Counted from the stretch's first letter, positions 26,786 through 36,215 are shown. The stretch: 64,000 nt of DNA from Streptomyces sp. Ag109_O5-1 (GCF_003814875.1 NZ_RKQF01000001.1:4154001-4218000), one strand, 5' to 3'. Notes: generated from the sequence alone by a model not told the origin. Numbers and translations: made by a program.

Positions 26786-26820
26786 ATCCCCTCACCAGCG
26801 GAAACGCTGAGGCCGGGGAT
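26786..26820 (+). terminator. Hairpin after tRNA fragment
   Basis: A two-part stem, ATCCCC/GGGGAT outside and CAGCG/CGCTG inside with a GAAA loop, lies 20 bases after the tRNA 3' end. It looks like the native tRNA gene terminator, supporting the view that the sequence to the right is original chromosome. Confidence 0.6.
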
Positions 26821-27014
26821 TCGTGTCTGTGCAGGCGTATGCGGCCCGGAGCGGCTGCAAGTCGGGGGCTGAGACGAGGCGTGGACGGGATCTTGAAGCA
26901 TTGCCACAGGTCGCTCCCCTCTTTATGCCGCTGGGCCTGGCTTGTCCTCGAGCGGGGCGAGTGGCACGGCCCCATCCGTGAAGTCCACCGCACCCGACTG
27001 CTTAGATCATCGGC

Positions 27015-27764
27015 ATGACGGACTGGTCCCAGCTCCACCACGCCTATGGCACGGCAGAAGACATTCCCGGCCTGCTCGATGCAGTGAGCGCGGTTCCAAA
27101 GGATTCGGACTGGACGGAACTTTGGTCCCGGCTGTGCCATCAGGGCACCGTCTACTCAGCAAGTTACGCGGCCCTGCCTGCCCTGCGGGACATGGCACGC
27201 GAGTGGTCACCCTCGGACCGGCTGATGCCGCTCTGCCTGGCCGGCGCCATTGTGGCCAGCGTTGATCAGCCATACGGCGATCAAGATCCCCACGTCGCCT
27301 ACGCCTCCGAGATGTCCGACCTGACGCGACTGACCGAGGAAGCTCTTCGGGATCCCACCCTCGCCGACGACCCTGACGCTTACGTCTACTTGCTCGCCGC
27401 GCTCCTCGGCTTCGAAGGAGTCGAGGTATGGGGCGAACAGCTCGACGGACTGAACGACGAGGAATTCGAAGTCCCCTGTCCCGCATGCAGTACGGAGAAC
27501 TTCATAGCCTTCGGCGAGTACGGCTTCTTCTCGACCACAGACAGCATGTACATGAACGAGACCGCGGCAAGAAAGGTCCCGTTGCAGCCTGCGAACCCAT
27601 CAGCCTTGGAGGGGCTGGCCCATAGACTTCACAGTCGCGCACTCGAAGACGCCCAGGCCGATGTCGCGCATAGGTTGACTTACGTGTTCGGCAAAGCACA
27701 GTGCGCCGAGTGCGATGCGATCTTCAGCGTCGCGGAAGCCATCACCACCCGTTGGGAGGCATGA
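27015..27764 (+). CDS. Conserved hypothetical protein with Cys pairs
   Basis: The 249-residue protein is mostly helical, with an N-terminal region like HEAT-type helices (DIPGLLDAVSAVP, LWSRLCHQGTVYSASYAALPAL). It contains two CxxC pairs, CPACSTENF near residue 156 and CAECDAIF near 233, that could form a zinc site. I know this as a recurring Streptomyces family without an assigned function. No signal peptide is present. Confidence 0.75.
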   Translation: MTDWSQLHHAYGTAEDIPGLLDAVSAVPKDSDWTELWSRLCHQGTVYSASYAALPALRDMAREWSPSDRLMPLCLAGAIVASVDQPYGDQDPHVAYASEMSDLTRLTEEALRDPTLADDPDAYVYLLAALLGFEGVEVWGEQLDGLNDEEFEVPCPACSTENFIAFGEYGFFSTTDSMYMNETAARKVPLQPANPSALEGLAHRLHSRALEDAQADVAHRLTYVFGKAQCAECDAIFSVAEAITTRWEA

Positions 27765-27867
27765 ACCACATCGCCGTCCCGGTCTCAGACCATGCCGAGG
27801 CTGAGACACATGAGCATGGCTGAGACCGCTGTCGCACTGTCTTCGGTCGCCGCCCGTCAGTGGGCCG

Positions 27868-28350
27868 GTGGACGAGTTGGGGGATCTTGTGCACGCCGAC
27901 CGGGCCGAAGCAGCGGAGCAGAACCGGCGTGCCGAGCTTGAGCGGGAACAGGAGCGCAATGAGCAAGCGCTGCAAGCCAAGCGCGATCCCTATGCCCGTC
28001 TGAACACCACGGCTCGCGCTTGTCGGGCCGCCGCCCGCGACGCTGTCCCGTCAGCCGAACGCGGCGAAAGCGTAGACCCTGCTCTCCTCGATGCCGCAAA
28101 AGGAGGCCTGGGCCGACCAGTACTCCCAGGCTCGGATGGCGCTCGCGAAGGATGTCCTGCAGGTAGCCCCGGCACTCAACAGGTCACTCGGAAATGGGTA
28201 CTCAGTCGTCAAGCAGTTGCCGAGCAGCCCCAACCCGGTCGGGGCATACCAGCGGGCGAAGCCATGGTTCAACGGCCCTCTGTCCGATGGCGTTTATCTT
28301 CTACGGCTAGCTCTGAGACACGATCTCCGTGTCGTAATCGCCACGGAGCG
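27868..28350 (+). pseudogene. Frameshifted coiled-coil protein gene
   Basis: From the GTG at 27868 a charged coiled-coil segment (RAEAAEQNRRAELEREQERN) leads into KRDPYARLNTTARACRAAARDAV. Near 28095 the sensible reading moves to another frame: KEAWADQYSQARMALAKDVLQ, then SLGNGYSVVKQLP and WFNGPLSDGVYLLRLALR, which ends near 28345. The two parts look like one protein of about 160 residues split by a single frame change next to GCAAAAGG. It is either a pseudogene or a sequencing error. Confidence 0.5.
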
Positions 28351-28395
28351 CATGACGGGCCGGGCCCCTCGGCCTTGTCCGCCCATCCGTCTCGT

Positions 28396-28692
28396 TCAGC
28401 CTCGCTCACGACCTCGTTCTTCTTGCTCCTCGGCCATCCCGATCGCGGAGGGGAACGACTCCAGGAACTCGCGTCGCGCAGGTTCCTGCTCCGCTTCGGC
28501 CAAGTCCGCGAGCACCTGCACGAATCGTCGGCGTTGATCCGGAGGCAGTTGCAGAAGCACCCAGCCGACGCTCTCCATCATCTTCACCGCGGAGTCGGGA
28601 TCCACTTCCTCGTCTCCGCAACTCTCCAGCCACCACACGACATCAACGAGCAGACCAGTGAGTGCCGGCACAAGCGGATCCGTGTAAGCCAT
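28396..28692 (-). CDS. Small helical hypothetical protein
   Basis: This 98-residue protein is acidic and helical: LTGLLVDVVWWLESCGDEEVDPDSAVKMMESVGWVLLQLP, then RRRFVQVLADLAEAEQEPARREFLESFP. No export signal or catalytic motif is visible. It resembles small conserved streptomycete proteins found next to toxin-like genes, but no toxin is recognised here. Function is unknown. Confidence 0.6.
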   Translation of the reverse strand: MAYTDPLVPALTGLLVDVVWWLESCGDEEVDPDSAVKMMESVGWVLLQLPPDQRRRFVQVLADLAEAEQEPARREFLESFPSAIGMAEEQEERGRERG

Positions 28693-28807
28693 GTGGGCAA
28701 CTTAGCTTTTCTCCACCGCACTTCCTCATCGTCGACCGGAACCAGCGGGAGATCCGGAGTCGAAGTGGTCAGGCAGCGGGCCGGGAGCTCCGGAAGCTGA
28801 GGGGGCC

Positions 28808-29752
28808 TCAGCCCTTCGGCATGGAGTTGATGACGCGCTCCAGCTCTTCGGGTGTCAGCGGTCGGCCCCACAAGGCGAGGGTCCACTGCCAGGTGCTGTC
28901 CTTCCAGTGGTGCACGAACGCTTCCGGGTCCGCGACCCAGCCGGGTTCGAAGAACGGGGTGTCCGGACGCTGCCGGATGAGCACCGCCATGGTCGGCGTG
29001 TCAGCCGGTGCGTTGTCGTTGTACAAGTCCATCGCGAGCAGGCCGGTGGCAGGGTCGCCGTCGAACGCTTTGGGCTCGAAGTGGTCCAGGCCGCCGGGCC
29101 AGAACGCCGGGAGGGGCAAGGTCCGTTCACCATGGGACGCGACGATCTGGTCGCGCCGGATCTGATGGGCTTTCTCGGCCGCTTCCAGGACGTCGTTCCA
29201 CTCGAAACGGCTGTCCGGCAGCCGTGCGGGGAAGTCCAGTTCGGACAGTTCCTCGCGGTAGCCGGCCTCTTCCACCTCGGCCGACAGAAGGATGCCGGCC
29301 GTAGGGTCGACGACCACGTGCAGCGGGTACGGCAGGGACGGGGTCCGCAACGTGACCGCCCAGGCGTCGCGACCGTGATGGCGTACGTTCGTCGGCTCCG
29401 CCAGGGCGGTGGCTTCCGCCAGCGCCGGGCTGTCGGCGCAACTGATCAGGCGTTCCGGTGACGGGGCGAGATCCCAGGGGAACTGCGGGCCGAAGTCGAG
29501 GCCACTCGGCGAGTCGTCGGCATGGGGCCCGTCGGCAGGATCGTACGCCTCGATGGTGATGTCCCCGTTGCCGTGATCGAGGAACCAGTCGCCGGGGGGC
29601 CGGTAGGCGAAGCGCGCGGACAGGCGGACGGGGCTGGCGGGCGGCCAGCCCTGTCCGTTGTCGCGGCGGGGCTGGACGGAGACATGCCGTCCCTCCACAG
29701 CGGGTTTGGGCGTGCGGTGGAGGAGTTCCCGCAGCTCGGTCCAGCCCGCCAT
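28808..29752 (-). CDS. Conserved hypothetical protein
   Basis: I start the protein at the ATG at 29752 (MAGWTELRELLHRT) because a GGAGGA site precedes it; it then has 314 residues. An ATG at 29770 is also possible. The sequence alternates strands and loops: RLSARFAYRPPGDWFLDHGNGDITIEAYD, AWAVTLRTPSLPYPLHVVVDPTAGILLSAEVEEAGYREELSELDFPARL, recalling LolA/LppX-like half-barrels (the phrase VVDPTAGILL in a beta sheet), but without a signal peptide. It lies 22 bases after the secreted protein gene at 29775, so they form an operon. Confidence 0.65.
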   Translation of the reverse strand: MAGWTELRELLHRTPKPAVEGRHVSVQPRRDNGQGWPPASPVRLSARFAYRPPGDWFLDHGNGDITIEAYDPADGPHADDSPSGLDFGPQFPWDLAPSPERLISCADSPALAEATALAEPTNVRHHGRDAWAVTLRTPSLPYPLHVVVDPTAGILLSAEVEEAGYREELSELDFPARLPDSRFEWNDVLEAAEKAHQIRRDQIVASHGERTLPLPAFWPGGLDHFEPKAFDGDPATGLLAMDLYNDNAPADTPTMAVLIRQRPDTPFFEPGWVADPEAFVHHWKDSTWQWTLALWGRPLTPEELERVINSMPKG

Positions 29753-29774
29753 GGTCTCCTCCACCGTCATCCGC

Positions 29775-30590
29775 TCAACTGCCGTCGCCGGTACTGTGGC
29801 ACAGCTTCGTGGTCGTCTTGGTGACACAGACATCCCAGCCACGGAACTTCTCGCCGGGTTTCCCGTCGTCGCCGATCGCCTCGGACCCGTCGTTGAAGGT
29901 CACCAGAAGATTGATCATGGGAAACTTGGTGACCACGGGCGTCTTGCCGAAGTTCTTCACGATGTACTGCTTGTTGACGGCGGTGGCCGGTCCGGCGTGG
30001 CCCTGTGCACCGTCATGCTTCCAGGTCGAGCATGTTTTGTCTTTTGCGTTGGGGATGTTGACGCCGCACTCGTAGTAGTACTCCATGTGGAAGTGCGACG
30101 GGCCCGAATAGCGGCTCGCGTAGAAGGTGATCTCCCAGTTCTTCGACGTCCGCCCTCGCACGTACTCCTTGATCGCGAGTTTGACCTGCTGCACGGGACG
30201 GCAGCCGTCCGAGTCGCAGTCGGCCTCGATGGCATACACGTCGGCGGACTTGTAGATGTAGTTCGTGGGGGTGTTTCCCTTGCGGAGCTTGTATCCGCGG
30301 GGGGTATCCGTCTGCGGGGTCACCGCGCTCCGGCCCGCAAGCAGTTCTCGCGCGGAGGACGGGAGACCGGAAACCGGCGTGACCACGTTCTCGGGCAGCG
30401 GCCGGTCGGAGAGGAACCCGACCATCCTGTTCTGCTTGGCCAGCGGCTGGTACGCGAAGTAGCCGACATCCTTGCCGTCGGAGTACTGGGTGGTGTGAGC
30501 GTGGACCGGTACGGCCCCCGTGACACCGGCTACGGCCGCCACCACAGCCGATGCGGCGACAGCAGTGCTTCGTACATGGCTTCGTGACAT
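29775..30590 (-). CDS. Secreted hypothetical protein
   Basis: From the ATG at 30590 (AGGGGG site) the protein has 271 residues and an N-terminal signal peptide (MSRSHVRSTAVAASAVVAAVAG to about VHA at residue 32). The mature part has six or so cysteines (EADCDSDGCRPVQQ, YYYECGVN, DKTCSTW, WDVCVTK, KLCHS), consistent with disulphides outside the cell. Phrases such as NWEITFYASRYSGPSHFHMEYYYECG suggest a beta-sandwich. No known enzyme motif. The larger frame upstream is not coding. Confidence 0.75.
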   Translation of the reverse strand: MSRSHVRSTAVAASAVVAAVAGVTGAVPVHAHTTQYSDGKDVGYFAYQPLAKQNRMVGFLSDRPLPENVVTPVSGLPSSARELLAGRSAVTPQTDTPRGYKLRKGNTPTNYIYKSADVYAIEADCDSDGCRPVQQVKLAIKEYVRGRTSKNWEITFYASRYSGPSHFHMEYYYECGVNIPNAKDKTCSTWKHDGAQGHAGPATAVNKQYIVKNFGKTPVVTKFPMINLLVTFNDGSEAIGDDGKPGEKFRGWDVCVTKTTTKLCHSTGDGS

Positions 30591-30818
30591 GGCATCCCCC
30601 TCGTCTGCAGCCGGCCACCACGCACCGCGCCGGTCGTGACACACGGTCAGGTGGGCCGCGCTGATCAGATATGCCCTGGCATACGCCCATGTTGTCGTAG
30701 ACATGTCGGACCCGTCACGTGAATACCGGGGCGTGTCGGATGAAAGTGACACCGCCGCCGAGCCGTTGGCACCGGCCGTGCCCTGCCGCCCGGCACCGAG
30801 TCGACTCGGCCGGGCGGC

Positions 30819-31553
30819 ATGATGTTCTCCGTGACGAACAGCGCAGACCTTCATCCTGCCCGGATACCGGGGTACGAAGGTGGCCCCCTCACGCACCGGG
30901 CCGGGCTCCTGGACGAACCCCTGTTCTGGCTGGGGCACCTCCACTCGTGCGCCCACAGCGAGGAGGTGGAGGAACTGCTGTTCGGCGCGGACTACGAGGT
31001 GGCCGGCGAATTCCACCAGGCCCTGTGGGAGCGGCCCGAGTGGCCGACGTTCGCCGTCCCCCTCGCCGGCGATCATCGCGTCCACATCGTCTGCCGCACG
31101 CTCGCGGACGATGCCGGCACCGACTACCTCCTCCACCACCCCGACTGGGAGCGGGCCGAGCCCCTCGCCCGCGACGACGGTCACTTCATGGGACCGGGCC
31201 TGTCCTGGCCCGAGCTGGTGGCGGCCGCGGACAATGCGCTGCCCGGCGGCAGCACCACCGATCCCCACGCCCGCCTGCTGCTCCTGCTGCCCGCGTTCGG
31301 CGACGACGAGCTACCGGGCGACGCCGTCGACCCCCTGGCGGCCGCACTCCGCGCCCTAACCGGCGTGGCAGCACCCGAGCTACTGGCCTCCGCCCTCCTG
31401 GAGGGCCAAGGGGCTCCCGGCCCAGCGCGCTGGACGACAGCCGGGCGCGGTTTCCCCGTCAACGACGGCGCGTACTCCTTCCGCAACCCCGCCAACCATT
31501 TCGCGCCGTCAGCCGAGCGCCTGGCCCGAGTGGCCGCCGCGCTGGCACCGTGA
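30819..31553 (+). CDS. Conserved hypothetical protein
   Basis: The 244-residue protein (start ATG at 30819 or 30822) opens with SVTNSADLHPARIPGYEGG and continues with LDEPLFWLGHLHSCAHSEEVEELLFG, HRVHIVCRTLADDAG and SWPELVAAADN. It is a recurring Streptomyces family of unknown function; the pattern suggests an alpha/beta cytoplasmic protein. It is divergent from the secreted protein gene, with a 228-bp intergenic region. Confidence 0.7.
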   Translation: MMFSVTNSADLHPARIPGYEGGPLTHRAGLLDEPLFWLGHLHSCAHSEEVEELLFGADYEVAGEFHQALWERPEWPTFAVPLAGDHRVHIVCRTLADDAGTDYLLHHPDWERAEPLARDDGHFMGPGLSWPELVAAADNALPGGSTTDPHARLLLLLPAFGDDELPGDAVDPLAAALRALTGVAAPELLASALLEGQGAPGPARWTTAGRGFPVNDGAYSFRNPANHFAPSAERLARVAAALAP

Positions 31554-32063
31554 CCGCTCAGGGGTGACGGCGTACATCACGCCCTGCCCGGCATCGCACG
31601 CCTGCGCAATGTCCCACTTCTCAGGAATACGCACCGTGGGAAGGATCCGGATCATCGGCTGGCGTCAGTGTGACTGCCCCGGGGAGAGCGGCCTTTCGGA
31701 GCGCCTCGTCCTTCTTGCCGGAACGGCTCCGCCTGGACGGTGTGCCGGACCAGTGGCTGGAAATGCGGTGCCACGGGTCAGGCAGGGGGCAAGTTCCCCG
31801 GCCTCTGGGGACCGGAGCAGGTGTACGACTGGGGTGGGGCGGCGGCCTGCGGGGCGGGCTACTACGGAACGCGGGCCAGGGCATTGGTCTGGGACGGCTC
31901 CCAGTGGCAGGGAGGCCGCGTCTGGTCGGGGTACGCATACGTCCCGTCCTCCCGATCCGCCTCCGGGCAGCAGCCCGCGCCCGGTGTCACACCCGGCGGA
32001 CACACCTGGGCGCCCGCGAGCGAGGGCTGTGACACCCCGGGTGTCACAGCCCTCACCGGGGTG
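31554..32063. other. Degenerate region, possible secreted-gene remnant
   Basis: No intact gene is seen. In the plus strand near 31740-31945 the phrase GKFPGLWGPEQVYDWGGAAACG, then TRARALVWDGSQWQGGRVWSGYAYV, reads like the C-terminal part of a small exported protein, but it has no signal peptide or start. Confidence 0.3.
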
Positions 32064-32546
32064 TCAGGAGGGCGGGCATCCGAACCAGTTCACCGACTTG
32101 TCGTCGGCGATATGGCCCATGCACCTGACGGTTCTGTTGTGCAGGGTCTCGGTCCGGGTGACCCCTCCGCCCGCGGTGTCCCCCTTGTAGTACTTCCGTA
32201 CGAGGGTGTCGATCTCGACGATGAACCAGCGGTTCCGCTCCGTCGCGATGCTGCAGCCGTGACCGGTCAGGTTGCGGCTGGGGTCGCCGCTCCACATGTC
32301 CTGCTCGGCGCGGTCGCAGTGCGCGCCGGAGTGCGCCTTGCCGGAGTGCGCGCTGCCGGCAGCAGCAACAGCACCAGTGGCTCCCGTAGCACCAGTGGTT
32401 CGAGCGGCACGAGTGGCTCCAGCGGCACTTGTGGCACTTGTGGCACTTGTGGCGCCAGCAGCACCCGCGCCGGTGCCGAGCAGGCCCGCCGTGCCTATGA
32501 CCATCGCTGCGGTGACGCCGATCAGACACTTGGGAGTGCGGTTCAT
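32064..32546 (-). CDS. Secreted protein with Ala/Thr/Gly repeat linker
   Basis: The 160-residue protein has a signal peptide (MNRTPKCLIGVTAAMVIGTA...) followed by a low-complexity linker (about residues 28-66) made of repeated ATSATSATSAAGAT and TGATGATGAV units. The C-terminal domain (66-160) has four cysteines (GAHCDRAEQD, GHGCSIAT, VRCMGH, WFGCPP) and NRWFIVEIDTLVRKYYK. It is probably an exported, disulphide-bonded protein on a flexible stalk. The linker is encoded by a short-period DNA repeat that could vary in length. Function is unknown. Confidence 0.75.
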   Translation of the reverse strand: MNRTPKCLIGVTAAMVIGTAGLLGTGAGAAGATSATSATSAAGATRAARTTGATGATGAVAAAGSAHSGKAHSGAHCDRAEQDMWSGDPSRNLTGHGCSIATERNRWFIVEIDTLVRKYYKGDTAGGGVTRTETLHNRTVRCMGHIADDKSVNWFGCPPS

Positions 32547-32782
32547 CGATTGGCCCTCCTGCCAGGTGCGGTGACGGGCCGGAGTCGCCTTGTCACCTTT
32601 GTGTGATCGTCACACCCGTAAAGGGGTCCGGCTCGACAGGCGGCGGCCCAGTCCCCCGCCCCGGTGACACCGGTCATGCCAATGCAGCAGTTCGCGGATG
32701 CCCGGCGCGGGCCTCGGCAGCGCGTAGACGTTCTCCGGGTGGAAACTCGAAAGCAAGGCCGGAAGCGTGAGAAGAGGCAGTC

Positions 32783-35074
32783 ATGGCCGAGCAGTCCGGC
32801 GAGCCTGCGCCTACCGGGTCCGGGCCCGAGTCGTCCACCGTGGGGATTCACAGCATCACCGAATCCGCGCGGTACTCGTTGGCGGAGATGGGGCCCGGCC
32901 GGAGTGTCCGGACGCTGTTGACCTTGAACCAGGCCGACGGGTTCGACTGCCCCAGCTGTGCCTGGGGGGATCCCGAGCCCGGGCATCGGAAGACCGCGGA
33001 GTTCTGCGAGAACGGGGTGAAGGCCGTCGCCTGGGAGGCCACCCGTAAGCGGGTCGACGCCGCCTTCTTCGCCGCGCACTCCATGAGCGAGCTGCGGGAG
33101 CGGGACGGGCACTGGCTGGAGGCGCAGGGGCGGCTGACCCAGCCGATGTACCTCGCACCGGGCTCCGCCCACTACACGCCCATCACCTGGAAGGACGCCC
33201 TCGCGATCGTCGCCGAGCGGCTGCGCGGGCTGGCCGATCCGAACCGGGCCGTGTTCTACACCAGCGGTCGTACGAGCAATGAGGCCGCGTTCCTGTACCA
33301 GCTGCTGGCGCGGCGGCTCGGGATGAACAATCTGCCGGACTGTTCGAACATGTGCCACGAGTCGAGCGGAGCCGCGCTCACCGAGACGCTCGGCGTCGGC
33401 AAGGGGCTCATCTCGTACGACGACATCACCGAGCACGCCGATCTGATCATGATCGTCGGGCAGAACCCCGGGACCTGCCATCCCCGGATGCTCACCGCGT
33501 TGGAGGAGGCCAAGCAGCGGGGTGCGCGGATCATCGCCGCGAATCCGCTGCCGGAGGCCGCGTTCGGGCGGTTCCACAATCCCCAGACCGTGAAGGGGCT
33601 GGTCGGGCGGGGTACCCGGCTCGCCGACCGGTATCTGCCGGTGCGCATCAACGGCGACCTGGCGCTGTTCGCGGGGCTCAACCGGGTGCTCGTCGAGCGG
33701 GAGGACGCCCGGCCCGGGACCGTGCTCGACCGCGACTTCATCGAGCGGTACTGCGACGGGTTCGAGGAGGCCGCGGCCGCCTGGCGGAGCCTGGACTGGT
33801 CGCGGATCGAGGCGCTGAGCGGGCTGTCCCGGCGCCGGATCGAGAAGTGCGCGGACGATGTGCTCGCTGCCGACCGGGTCGTCGTCTGCTGGGCCATGGG
33901 GCTCACCCAGCACCGCAACGCGGTCGCCACCATCCGGGAGATCGTCGACTTTCTGCTGTTGCGCGGGAACGTCGGACGCCCGGGGACCGGGCCGGCCCCG
34001 ATCCGGGGACACAGCAACGTCCAGGGCGACCGCACCATGGGCATCTGGGAGCGGATGCCCGACGCGTTCCTGGACAGGCTGCGCGACGAGTTCGGGTTCG
34101 AGCCGCCGCGCGCCCACGGGCTGGCCACCGTCGACTCGATCCGGGCCATGCGCGACGGCAGGATCGACGTCTTCGTCGGCCTCGGCGGCAACTTCGCCGC
34201 GGCCACGCCCGACACGAACGTCACCGAGGCGGCGCTGGCCAACTGCGCCCTCACCGTCCACATCGCCACCAAGCTCAACCGGTCCCACCTGTGTCACGGC
34301 AGGGAGGCGCTGCTCCTGCCCTGCCTCGGCCGCACGGAGCGCGACCGGCAGGCGAGCGGCGAGCAGTTCGTCACCGTCGAGGACACGATGGCGATGGTGC
34401 ACGCCTCCCGCGGCCGGCTCGCCCCCGGTTCACCGCAGCTGCGCAGCGAGGTCGCGATCATCGCCGACCTGGGGCACGAACTCTTCGGCGACGGCCTCGG
34501 CTGGCACGCCATGCGCGACGACTACGCCCTGATCCGCCGTCATATCGAGCATGTCGTCCCGGGCTTCCACGCCTTCGAGGAACGGGTGCGGCAGCCGGGC
34601 GGCTTCATGCTGCCCCGACCGCCCCGCGACTCCCGCACCTTCCCGACGGCGACCGGCAGAGCCCACTTCACCGTCAACCCGCCGACCGGGGTGGACGTAC
34701 CGCCGGGGCATCTGCTGCTCACGACCGTGCGCTCGCACGACCAGTTCAACACCACGGTCTACGGCCTCGACGACCGGTACCGGGGGATCAGGGGCGGGCG
34801 GCGCGTGGTCTTCCTGAGCCGGGAGGACATCCGGGAACTGGGGCTGCGCAACGGCGACCTGGTCGACCTCGTCAGTGTCCATCCGGACGGTGAGCGGCGG
34901 GCGTCCGGGTTCCGGGTGGTGCGGTATCCGACACCGCGCGGCTGTGCGGCCGCGTACTACCATGAGACCAACGTGCTGGCCGCGCTGGACGCCACGGCCG
35001 AGACGAGCATGACGCCGGTCACGAAGTCCATCGTCGTGCGGGTCGAGCCGGCGAACCCACCACGTGAGCGGTAG
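32783..35074 (+). CDS. FdhF/YdeP-type molybdopterin oxidoreductase
   Basis: The 763-residue protein matches the YdeP branch of molybdopterin (bis-MGD) oxidoreductases. An N-terminal Cys motif (GFDCPSCAWGDP at about 52-63, plus EFCENG) could hold an iron-sulphur cluster. The central part has AVFYTSGRTSNEAAFLYQ, LPDCSNMCHESSG, GQNPGTCHPRM and RGHSNVQGDRTMGI; the C-terminal barrel has LLTTVRSHDQFNTTVYG. It would catalyse a two-electron redox reaction in the cytoplasm; relatives are annotated as formate-dehydrogenase-like and linked to acid resistance, but the substrate is unproven. Length is normal. Start ATG at 32783, with GAAGAGGCAG upstream. Confidence 0.92.
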   Translation: MAEQSGEPAPTGSGPESSTVGIHSITESARYSLAEMGPGRSVRTLLTLNQADGFDCPSCAWGDPEPGHRKTAEFCENGVKAVAWEATRKRVDAAFFAAHSMSELRERDGHWLEAQGRLTQPMYLAPGSAHYTPITWKDALAIVAERLRGLADPNRAVFYTSGRTSNEAAFLYQLLARRLGMNNLPDCSNMCHESSGAALTETLGVGKGLISYDDITEHADLIMIVGQNPGTCHPRMLTALEEAKQRGARIIAANPLPEAAFGRFHNPQTVKGLVGRGTRLADRYLPVRINGDLALFAGLNRVLVEREDARPGTVLDRDFIERYCDGFEEAAAAWRSLDWSRIEALSGLSRRRIEKCADDVLAADRVVVCWAMGLTQHRNAVATIREIVDFLLLRGNVGRPGTGPAPIRGHSNVQGDRTMGIWERMPDAFLDRLRDEFGFEPPRAHGLATVDSIRAMRDGRIDVFVGLGGNFAAATPDTNVTEAALANCALTVHIATKLNRSHLCHGREALLLPCLGRTERDRQASGEQFVTVEDTMAMVHASRGRLAPGSPQLRSEVAIIADLGHELFGDGLGWHAMRDDYALIRRHIEHVVPGFHAFEERVRQPGGFMLPRPPRDSRTFPTATGRAHFTVNPPTGVDVPPGHLLLTTVRSHDQFNTTVYGLDDRYRGIRGGRRVVFLSREDIRELGLRNGDLVDLVSVHPDGERRASGFRVVRYPTPRGCAAAYYHETNVLAALDATAETSMTPVTKSIVVRVEPANPPRER

Positions 35075-35200
35075 CCGGGATGTCGTCACGTCTTTCATGG
35101 TCGGCGGGTCGGGAGTGGTGTGCATCCGCAGGTTGTCGGTCGTCTGCGGGCGGGTGGGGGCTGGTCGCGCAGTTCCCCGCGCCCCCGTAGGGGCGCGCTG

Positions 35201-36163
35201 TCATGCGGGGCGTTTGCGGGGTGCTGTCTTTTTTGCTGTCGTCTTCTTCGTCGTCGTCTTCTTGGCTGCCGTCTTCTTCGAAGTGGCCGTCTTGCTCGCC
35301 GTCTTCTTCGCCGCCGGCTTCTTCGGGGTCGCCGTCTTCTTCGCCGTCGCCTTCTTGCTCGGCAGCGGAGTCACCTCCGCCTCCTCGCCCCTCGACTCCT
35401 TCGCCGCGCGGACGCTCTTCTCCAGGGCAGCCATCAGGTCGAGGACCTTGCCGCCCGGCGCCGGGGACGGGGCCTCCGGTGGGGTCTCGCCGGCCGCCTT
35501 GGCCGCGATGACCTCCTCCAGTGCCTCCCGGTACTCGTCGTGCAGGTCCTTCAGGTCGACCTCGCCCAGGGTGTCCATCAGGGCGTCCGCGAGGTCGAGC
35601 TCCTTGTCGCGGACCGTGACGTCGACGTCGGGGGCGACGCCCTCGGGGGCGCGGACCTCGTCCGGCCAGAGCAGGCCGTGCATGGCGATGGCGTCGCCTA
35701 CCACCCGGAGCATGCCGAGGCGTTCGCGGCCGCGCAGCGCGTACTTGGCGATGGCCACCTTGTTGCTGCGCTTCAGGGCCTCCCTGAGGAGGGTGTACGG
35801 CTTCGCCGCGGGCGCGCCGCTCGCGGCCAGGTAGTACGCCGATTCCATCTGGAGCGGGTCGATCCGGTCGGCCGGGACGAAGGCGACGATCTCGATCGTG
35901 CGGGCGGTGGGGATGGGCAGGTGGGACAGGTCCTCGTCGGTGATCGGGACGATCGTGCCGTCGGCGTCCTCGTACCCCTTGCCGATCTCCGACTGGGTGA
36001 CCTCGCGGTCCTCCAGCTCGCAGAACTTGCGGTAGCGGATGCGGCCGTTGTCCTCCGCGTGGACCTGGCGGAAGGAGATCGAGTGGCTCTCCGTGGCGTT
36101 CACCAGCTTGATCGGGATGCTGACGAGACCGAAGGAGATCGCGCCGTTCCAGATGGATCGCAC
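35201..36163 (-). CDS. ku: Ku protein, non-homologous end joining
   Basis: The 320-residue protein begins MRSIWNGAISFGLVSIPIKL, the hallmark of bacterial Ku, followed by RYRKFCELEDREV, IVAFVPADRIDPLQMESAYYLA and AKYALRGRERLGMLR. It forms a homodimeric ring on DNA ends and recruits LigD-type enzymes. After about residue 260 it has a long Lys/Ala/Thr tail (repeats of AKKT) typical of actinobacterial Ku, proposed to bind DNA without ends. It is divergent from the LigD polymerase-domain gene with only 52 bp between, so both are probably co-regulated. Confidence 0.97.
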   Translation of the reverse strand: MRSIWNGAISFGLVSIPIKLVNATESHSISFRQVHAEDNGRIRYRKFCELEDREVTQSEIGKGYEDADGTIVPITDEDLSHLPIPTARTIEIVAFVPADRIDPLQMESAYYLAASGAPAAKPYTLLREALKRSNKVAIAKYALRGRERLGMLRVVGDAIAMHGLLWPDEVRAPEGVAPDVDVTVRDKELDLADALMDTLGEVDLKDLHDEYREALEEVIAAKAAGETPPEAPSPAPGGKVLDLMAALEKSVRAAKESRGEEAEVTPLPSKKATAKKTATPKKPAAKKTASKTATSKKTAAKKTTTKKTTAKKTAPRKRPA

Positions 36164-36215
36164 GTGCGGTTCCCCTCCGTCCGGACCGTATGGGTATGTA
36201 TGAGATTGTCATCGT

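Noticed and set aside
31740..32060. Plus-strand frame as an intact secreted protein
   Set aside because: No start, signal peptide or ribosome site; only a fragment reads sensibly.
32543..34402. 619-codon minus-strand frame opposite the molybdopterin oxidoreductase
   Set aside because: It is the antisense shadow of a GC-rich gene: Arg/Pro/Gly-rich, no domain, full overlap with a clear gene.
35201..35400. Tandem repeats such as GTCGTCTTCTTC
   Set aside because: They encode the Lys/Ala/Thr tail of Ku and are explained by codon repetition.
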